A stretch of 64,000 nucleotides of DNA, taken from the NCBI GenBank assembly GCA_019426215.1, contig CM033394.1, forward strand, positions 41,290,423 to 41,354,422, given 5' to 3'. The DNA comes from Buddleja alternifolia. Taxonomy: Eukaryota; Streptophyta; Magnoliopsida; Lamiales; Scrophulariaceae. Each line of letters opens with the position of its first letter. Within the stretch, counting starts at the first letter, position 1. The position numbers and the translations under genes are program-made. This document shows positions 58,501 to 64,000 of this stretch, one piece after another. The notes beneath the pieces are model-generated. The model saw only the letters and a list, made by a program, of their open reading frames with translations, had not been told where the DNA came from and made no database searches.

Positions 58501-61334
58501 CCCAGCTACGTCTTTCTTCTCCTATGCACTTGGAGGCAATCCACTAAATTAATTCTCGAAGATTCACACAGAGACTTCTACAAAGTAGGGACAAAGGAAG
58601 AGATGGATATAGATGACTTGAGCTCCTTGGTCACACAGATTTCTGGTGCAAGCCACTTTAATCCTCTGCTTCTGGAAAGACGATCTCAAGCTTCTTGATC
58701 ACACAGATTTCAGCTCCAATAAAGATCTTCTCCAAGATGGCCTTGAGCTCCTTGATCACACAGACTTCAGCTCCAATAAAGACCTTTCTTCAACAAGCTT
58801 CTCTTACTTAAAAATACTGCTTGTGGAAGTCAACAATCTTTCTCACTCAGATGAAAGGTGTTGAGGGTTTATTGTAACAGGTTTGTTTGATGTTGGGAAG
58901 TCAACAACTTGGGATATCTCGGTAAGAATTTAGGTTTCTTCTTTGGAAGAGGTTTGAGATATCTGGTGACTGTTTGGAATGTATTTGAGAAGTTTGAAGG
59001 ATTTTGGCTATGGGGTTTGCAAGCTTTTCTCTCAAATTATTTCTCAGCTCTCTTTCACATTTACGTCTTTCACGCACACACAGAGATAGCTGAAGGGTAC
59101 TATTTATAGGGTTTCTTGGGATTTGTCCGTTGGACACAATTGAGCGCAAATAGTCCTTTTTCTGACATTCCTTAATTTCTGCTGAATCCGATTTGACAGG
59201 AGCAGGTTGAACTTGAAAAGCTAACAGTCTAGTCAAAAGGTGGCTTGTCCACAAGTCAGATCGCATTTAATGCACTTGAATTTATTTCCCGCTGAAAATA
59301 AATGACCGTTGAGGATTAGATGACTTGAGGATGTATTTTAGGTGAATCCTTTCGATGAATGCTTGAGTATCTGAGCTCTCAGTTCACACTTCTGGAACAG
59401 TCCTTTAGCATTAGCTAGGCGCTAAGAACATTCTCTCGAACGCTTGATTCACAACTCCTGAAATAGACTCTTAAGCGTTTGACAGACGCTTAAGACAAAT
59501 CTTCATCTTCTCTTGACTTCAGACGCTGATCTTCAACTTCATCTATAATAAACTCACCTAGAATTCTATTAGTGACTCGGTATCTAATACTTAGTCTAAA
59601 ATTTACAAAGATCAAAATTACAAGCCTAACAAAGTAATACACTTTCAAACCCTTATACATATATTCTATGAAAGTATAAACTTACATTCTTTTGGGATCT
59701 AACATGAGATCCTATCTTGTCATCATCAAAACATCTAACAATGGAATTCCTAACACAATTGTTCTATTTATATTCCTGTGAATTCTATATGTATACTGTA
59801 TAATAACTGAATATACACTGTATAATATAATATTGATTGTTGTATATTACGTCATTACATACTATATAATGAACAATAAACCTTTGTACAATAATTTATT
59901 ACAACTGTATAATGGTTTTTCAGAACTATTGTTTTCCAAAGTGGTGATATAATGGGCTATATTTGGGATGTAAAGACATTGTCTCAACGGAATGAGCTTT
60001 TATCTGGAGTTATTGACATCTGGCCATACCTGTTGAACAATGGCGAGTCAACAAGAGCACCAACATCACCGCTAAGATTTTTTTTCCACGTGTCCGACAC
60101 GTGAAATATACTTCTTTAATTTTTGTTAATACATACAATATAATGTTCTGCTCGCAAACTAATTTTTTTTAAAAATTTGATAACAGGTTTTCTTCACGAC
60201 AAACAAAGGAGCCAAAAATGCCGATGCGATGCAGCAAAGATTCGTGGAAAACATAAAAAATTGTCTGAACGTGTTTCCAAGAGTGAACATAACCGATGTT
60301 ACGTTGGTAAGCTAACACCGTTAGTTTGTTATAATTATTGTATTTTATGTAAATTTATTAACACCACTTTCATCCCATCGATATATAGGCCTTCTTTCCT
60401 ATTCTTCACGCTGGACACTACTACGTGATATGCTTTAATTTGAAACAACCAGCTATTGAGATTCTTGACAACAGCGCAATGGATGTGTCGTTCGAAAACA
60501 AATACCAACATGTGTCATTCACTTTGGTAATAATTTATTTTTGATGTCAATATATCATTGTTAAATCTTCATTATCACACAATTAACTTTAAATTATACA
60601 CTGATGCACCATACAATTGTATACTAAAACACTGAATAATGATGTGATCATATACTGTTAATTGATGTATTAGCATAATGCATAATGGTATAATAGAGGA
60701 CTGTATAATCATTAATTATACACCGTAAATTAAAACTAGAATATACTGTATAATGATATATTAATATACTGTATATTAATATATTTATACACTGTACCTT
60801 ACATTTTTTAGTTTCTTTGTTTCAAAACAGAGAGACATGTTTATTAAGTTTCTGGATGATATGAACCATCCAGCTGGGTGAGCGTTGTCAACGGTAAAAA
60901 TTGAAAGGCTTCCAATGCCATGGCATACACACAGAAACAGCTCGGATTGTGGTGTTTTTGTAATGCGTCACATGGAGACTTACTTCGGTGGAGGATTAAA
61001 GAATTGGGATCCAGAATTGGGTACAGAAAACGTAATGATTTACACTTTTTTATTGTATGAATGAAAGTTTCTGAAAATCTTTATTTTCCTGTCTATCTTT
61101 AATATTTATATAATGCAGAAATCACAAGTTGCAAAACTCACTAGATTGAGGGGACTTTATCTGGAAAAGATCCTTACTTGTGATCTGAACACACTCAAGG
61201 ACGACATCATCAGACGATCAAAGGAGTTGGAACATGAACAAGCCCAAAAGAAAAAAAGGGAAGAAGGGTTAGATATAAGCAACATGATGTGGTTACAACA
61301 GTTAGATTGGGTGTTAATATTCTGGTTTTTTTAA
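55510..61334 (+). pseudogene. Ulp1-like (C48) cysteine protease gene of MULE 4, split by Copia
   Basis: Possible exon 1 at 55510 (MRSKNPLRVI|GTACC). The exon from 56057 has an acidic then basic tract (DDDVVESDEESDSEPQ, TRKRRAKQ), then SGIGTFLDFKITELPHKLGY and EEVLGFPHGERPIDLM. A TAG sits at 56374-56376, and Copia cuts the gene at ~56604. After 59741: NELLSGVIDIWPYLLNNGES; PILHAGHYYVICFNLKQPAI with catalytic His (GHYYV) and Asp (EILDNS); SSDCGVFVMRHMETYFGGG with catalytic Cys (DCGVF). C-terminal exon 61119-61334. The family removes SUMO or similar modifiers; in MULEs the role is unknown. The catalytic triad is visible but the gene is dead. Confidence 0.75.
56604..59740 (-). mobile_element. Copia-type LTR element (5' LTR and gag), 3' truncated
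   Basis: 5' LTR 57942-59740 (minus strand TGTTAGATGTTTTGATGATG...CCAACA, 1.8 kb), primer-binding site TGGCATCAGAGC (57928-57939), and gag from Met ~57842 (MAFSRVPKLTESNYDSWK; UBN2-type KEIWDKLATICKGSTQMKEN), frameshifted near 57300 into 57286-56999. No protease, integrase or RT and no 3' LTR: the left end stops inside the Ulp1-like gene. The LTR is rich in GACGCTT/AAGCGTC words and has a 57-bp tandem repeat at about 58689-58786 (AGCTYCTTGATCACACAGA). Confidence 0.75.
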
Positions 61335-61531
61335 ATTCATTGTACAGTTTTTTTTTATTAGTTATTAGTTTTTGTTGCAATATAACTTTTAGTTGAGCAG
61401 TTTAAATAGATAACGTTTGTTCATTGCACATATCCTGTTATTGTTCTGTTCATTGAGTTTGTCATTAAGTGTTCATAACATATACAACACTACTTCATTG
61501 TACAGTAACAAATGTGAAAAAGAAAACACTT

Positions 61532-63690
61532 CTATTTTTCTTTTGAGGGACACGTTCTCACATTATGCCCATCAACTTTTCCACATGTAGCGCATTTTCT
61601 CCTCTTAGGAACATGTTTTGATATCTCCGCACTGCTCTTAATTATTTTACCACACCCTTTAGTTCAGCTCAGTTGAGGATTTCTGATCCCGAGCTTGTTC
61701 TCAATTTGGGGTCCCACTAGTGTCTCGATAACAACATTCTTGTTATTCTTGGTGTTATCGTCCGCACCGACACTCAAATGAAACTTCATATCCATCAATT
61801 GATTTTTTATGTAGTCGAGTCTTTCTTTGTTAAAACCTGCAAGATTTAAACATGATTGAAAGTTAATCCAAATTTGACTCACATCATTTGTAGTCTTCTC
61901 AATCATCGCGCGATATTGTCTGACTTGGTTATTAATTATATAGGAAGCCATAATTTCTGCATTTTTTCTCCATCTATTCAGAACATACTCGGCAGGCAAA
62001 TTGAGTATTCGGCTTTGGTTGAATGCAAAGAAAATGTGTCTGCACAATATACCCCGCCTAAAAAACAATCGGCAAGAACAGGCAACTTGATTGTTCGATA
62101 CAACATGTTTCACCTATAACATAAATACAGTGAACAAAACTGTAACATATATTAACTGTAAGAATAATATACATCATATATAATAATAACATACAGTATA
62201 AAAAAGGATATACCTCATATAACTTTGATTCGTTGTCGGAGTCGAATACGACAAATAATTTCACGCCATTAACAACATTTAGACTTTGAAGTATCACTTG
62301 ATACGCAGACTTTTTGATCTCCACTTATACATCATAGAAAACAGCGCGTGTATATACCTCTAAGCATCCTCCTCTATTGGCATAGGGGTTTCGGTTGATG
62401 GCTTAGAGACCAAATACTCGTGATTTAATCTTGCATTCGTATTCCTTTGCCTGTCCATAACACTTTCAAATCTACTATAGAACTCAATGATTGTGTCACC
62501 CTTTACGTAGAATTGGTTAAAGAATGAATTAACTGACTCTGAAATCGAAGTAGTCCTCAATAACCCACCCATCGAAACATCTCGATAATATGCAGATACC
62601 CATGAATGTCTGTTGTCGTAAATTTCAGAAAGTTAGTCAATATAGCTTAGCCCATACTTTGAAATAAGAGCATTCCAACCATCTTCAAACTCAAGTGGAG
62701 TGATGTCGTCATTATGCACAAGATTATTCACCTTTCTCACTATTTCAACATATTTACCTGTATGTGGTGAAATCTGGAGAAAAAACAATCAAATGAAAAA
62801 CATATTATACAGCATAATACATACTAATATACACTACCTAAAATAGCATTATACAGTCTCTTACAATACATTATACAGTATAGATTTAAAACTTATTAAA
62901 ATGCACTGTACACTAAATACAATATTATACTACAATATGTTAGATACTATTATAACACATTAATAAAATGTGACACACAATATGAAATCAAAAAAAGTAA
63001 AAACACGCACCTTGGTTGGGAACTTCTTCACGATATGTCACGCCTACAAACGATGCCTAGCATTTTTAAAAACACTAGGAATAGCCTGTTTCATAGCAAG
63101 ACATTGATCTGATACAATATATATTGGTTCCAGTCTCATTGCACGTGTAAAAGTTTTAAAAATCCACGTGTACGACTCAATGTCTTCTTTTGGGACTAGA
63201 GAAGCACCAAATGTGACTATTTTCTTGTGGTTATCTAAACCAGTAAAAGGAACAAACTTCATTTGATACCTGAAAAGGAATTATAAGGGATTATATAGTC
63301 TATGAATGAATCATTATACAGTACCTGCCAAGGTGTCATACAACATATATTCTTATCCTATTGAAAAATATGTATTATACATTAAAAAAGTGCTTACTTG
63401 TTGGATCGAAATGTTGCATCGACCGAGCAAACATCACCAAACAGTTCAAAATTCCTTATTGCAATTGGATCAGCCCAAAACAACTTACTCATACAACCGT
63501 CATCATCTGTGGCATAATTAAAGAAAAATCCTTCACAAAATTTTTTCATATTCATAAATTTCCTAACAATCATCTCCCCATCGTTCTCACCAACGTATTG
63601 CTTCACATCCTTTTTTGTGTTTTTGAAATCTGTAGAAGTCGACCCAACATTATTAAAACCACCTGCAATTTCCTTTAGAAATGAATGTGA
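61532..63690 (-). pseudogene. FAR1-type MULE transposase of MULE 4
   Basis: Minus-strand exons: 63606-63394 (FWADPIAIRNFELFGDVCSV DATFRSNK, first catalytic Asp), 63268-63044 (YIVSDQCLAMKQAIPSVF, second Asp region), 62760-62360 (SISESVNSFFNQFYVKGDTI), and 62119-61664 (SWIM finger ACSCRLFFRRGILCRHIFF). After a TGA a zinc knuckle follows (KCATCGKVDGHNVRTCP) to stop at 61532. Two nonsense codons replace the conserved Cys and Trp of the RHRLCxWHI motif near 63040. FAR1/FHY3 transcription factors descend from this transposase family. Dead copy. Confidence 0.8.
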
Positions 63691-63699
63691 TTTAACGGC

Positions 63700-64000
63700 G
63701 CCATATTACCCTGGGGTTCCCCTGTTAGGACCTTGGGATGCATTAACTATGCACCAGGAGACAGATCGGGTCAAAACAGTTCATTCCTGATAATTCCCTA
63801 TCGAGAACATATCTAAATAATAGATATCTGTGTAACAATTTCTATTCTGGGGTTTACATATACTCATATGTTTTGTTATAATTGAAATTTCTGTGGGTTA
63901 TATATTCACTTATGCAGCTTTCTTGATTGCCTCTACATCGGGAAAATTTGGCTAATTTTTTAATGTGTTATATCCGCGATAATCTCATTTCTTTCGATGG
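63700..64000. other. window end, nothing recognised
   Basis: No coding match. The text changes character near GGCGCCATATTACCCTGGGG (63698), possibly an element or exon boundary. Confidence 0.35.

Larger units (their letters stand above)
55156..64000. mobile_element. partial MULE 4 (FAR1-type transposase plus Ulp1-type passenger)
   Basis: Contains convergent Ulp1-type protease and FAR1-type transposase pseudogenes, a known pairing in plant MULEs. The left limit is taken at GGGTCGAGATCTAATACATA, next to an (AT)n tract, because element-like leader sequence starts there. The right TIR is not seen, so neither boundary is proven. A Copia insertion (56604-59740) splits the protease gene. Confidence 0.45.

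Overview
The window looks like a gene-poor, transposon-dense stretch of an angiosperm (probably eudicot) nuclear genome. It is AT-rich, has introns with plant-type splice sites, and contains plant-specific transposon passenger genes (DUF1985, plant mobile domain, Ulp1-like, FAR1-like), tRNA-derived SINEs, Helitron 3' termini, hAT-like elements and LTR retrotransposons. No bacterial operons, rRNA genes or CRISPR arrays are seen. All identifications are by eye from sequence and translation; no database was searched.

Layout. 1-1.8 kb: the 5' end (LTR, primer-binding site, broken gag) of a minus-strand Ty3/gypsy-type element. 2.6-4.9 kb: a broken LINE ORF1 split by a SINE with a perfect 16-bp target-site duplication (TSD). 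5-10 kb: AT-rich intergenic DNA with a Helitron 3' end, a short tRNA-like insertion, a second SINE, and one copy of a ~1-kb repeat that recurs at 34.5 kb. 10.1-31.4 kb: the only ordinary host gene recognised, a PIG-Y-like subunit of the GPI-GlcNAc transferase, with two coding exons at 29.3 and 31.1 kb and probable 5'-UTR exons at 10.1-10.4 kb. Its inferred second 5'-UTR intron is ~18.9 kb and holds a 15.6-kb inverted-repeat Mutator-like (MULE) complex (13672-29317). The two arms are copies of the same MULE end (DUF1985 gene plus transposase) pointing toward each other, with a broken Copia element between them. The arrangement resembles the maize Mu killer type of locus, an inverted duplication of a deleted Mutator transposase element read from a flanking promoter.

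32-35.5 kb: small TIR elements and the second copy of the ~1-kb repeat. 35.7-45.3 kb: a MULE with a 10-bp TSD (broken transposase, broken plant-mobile-domain gene, a solo LTR), nested in an hAT-like host rich in the heptamer TTCGGTT. 45.9-53.0 kb: a better-preserved MULE with a 9-bp TSD (one mismatch), a three-exon transposase gene with a single nonsense codon, and a convergent plant-mobile-domain gene. Both of these MULEs carry arrays of ~25-27-bp palindromes in their terminal inverted repeats. 54.2-54.8 kb: an hAT-like element with a perfect 8-bp TSD. 55-64 kb: part of a further MULE with a Ulp1-type (C48) protease pseudogene, split by a Copia element, and a convergent FAR1-type transposase pseudogene.

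Nearly all coding sequence here is transposon-derived and decayed. The PIG-Y-like gene is the likely functional host gene. Much of the interest lies in how it tolerates the transposon complex, and in whether that complex makes double-stranded RNA.
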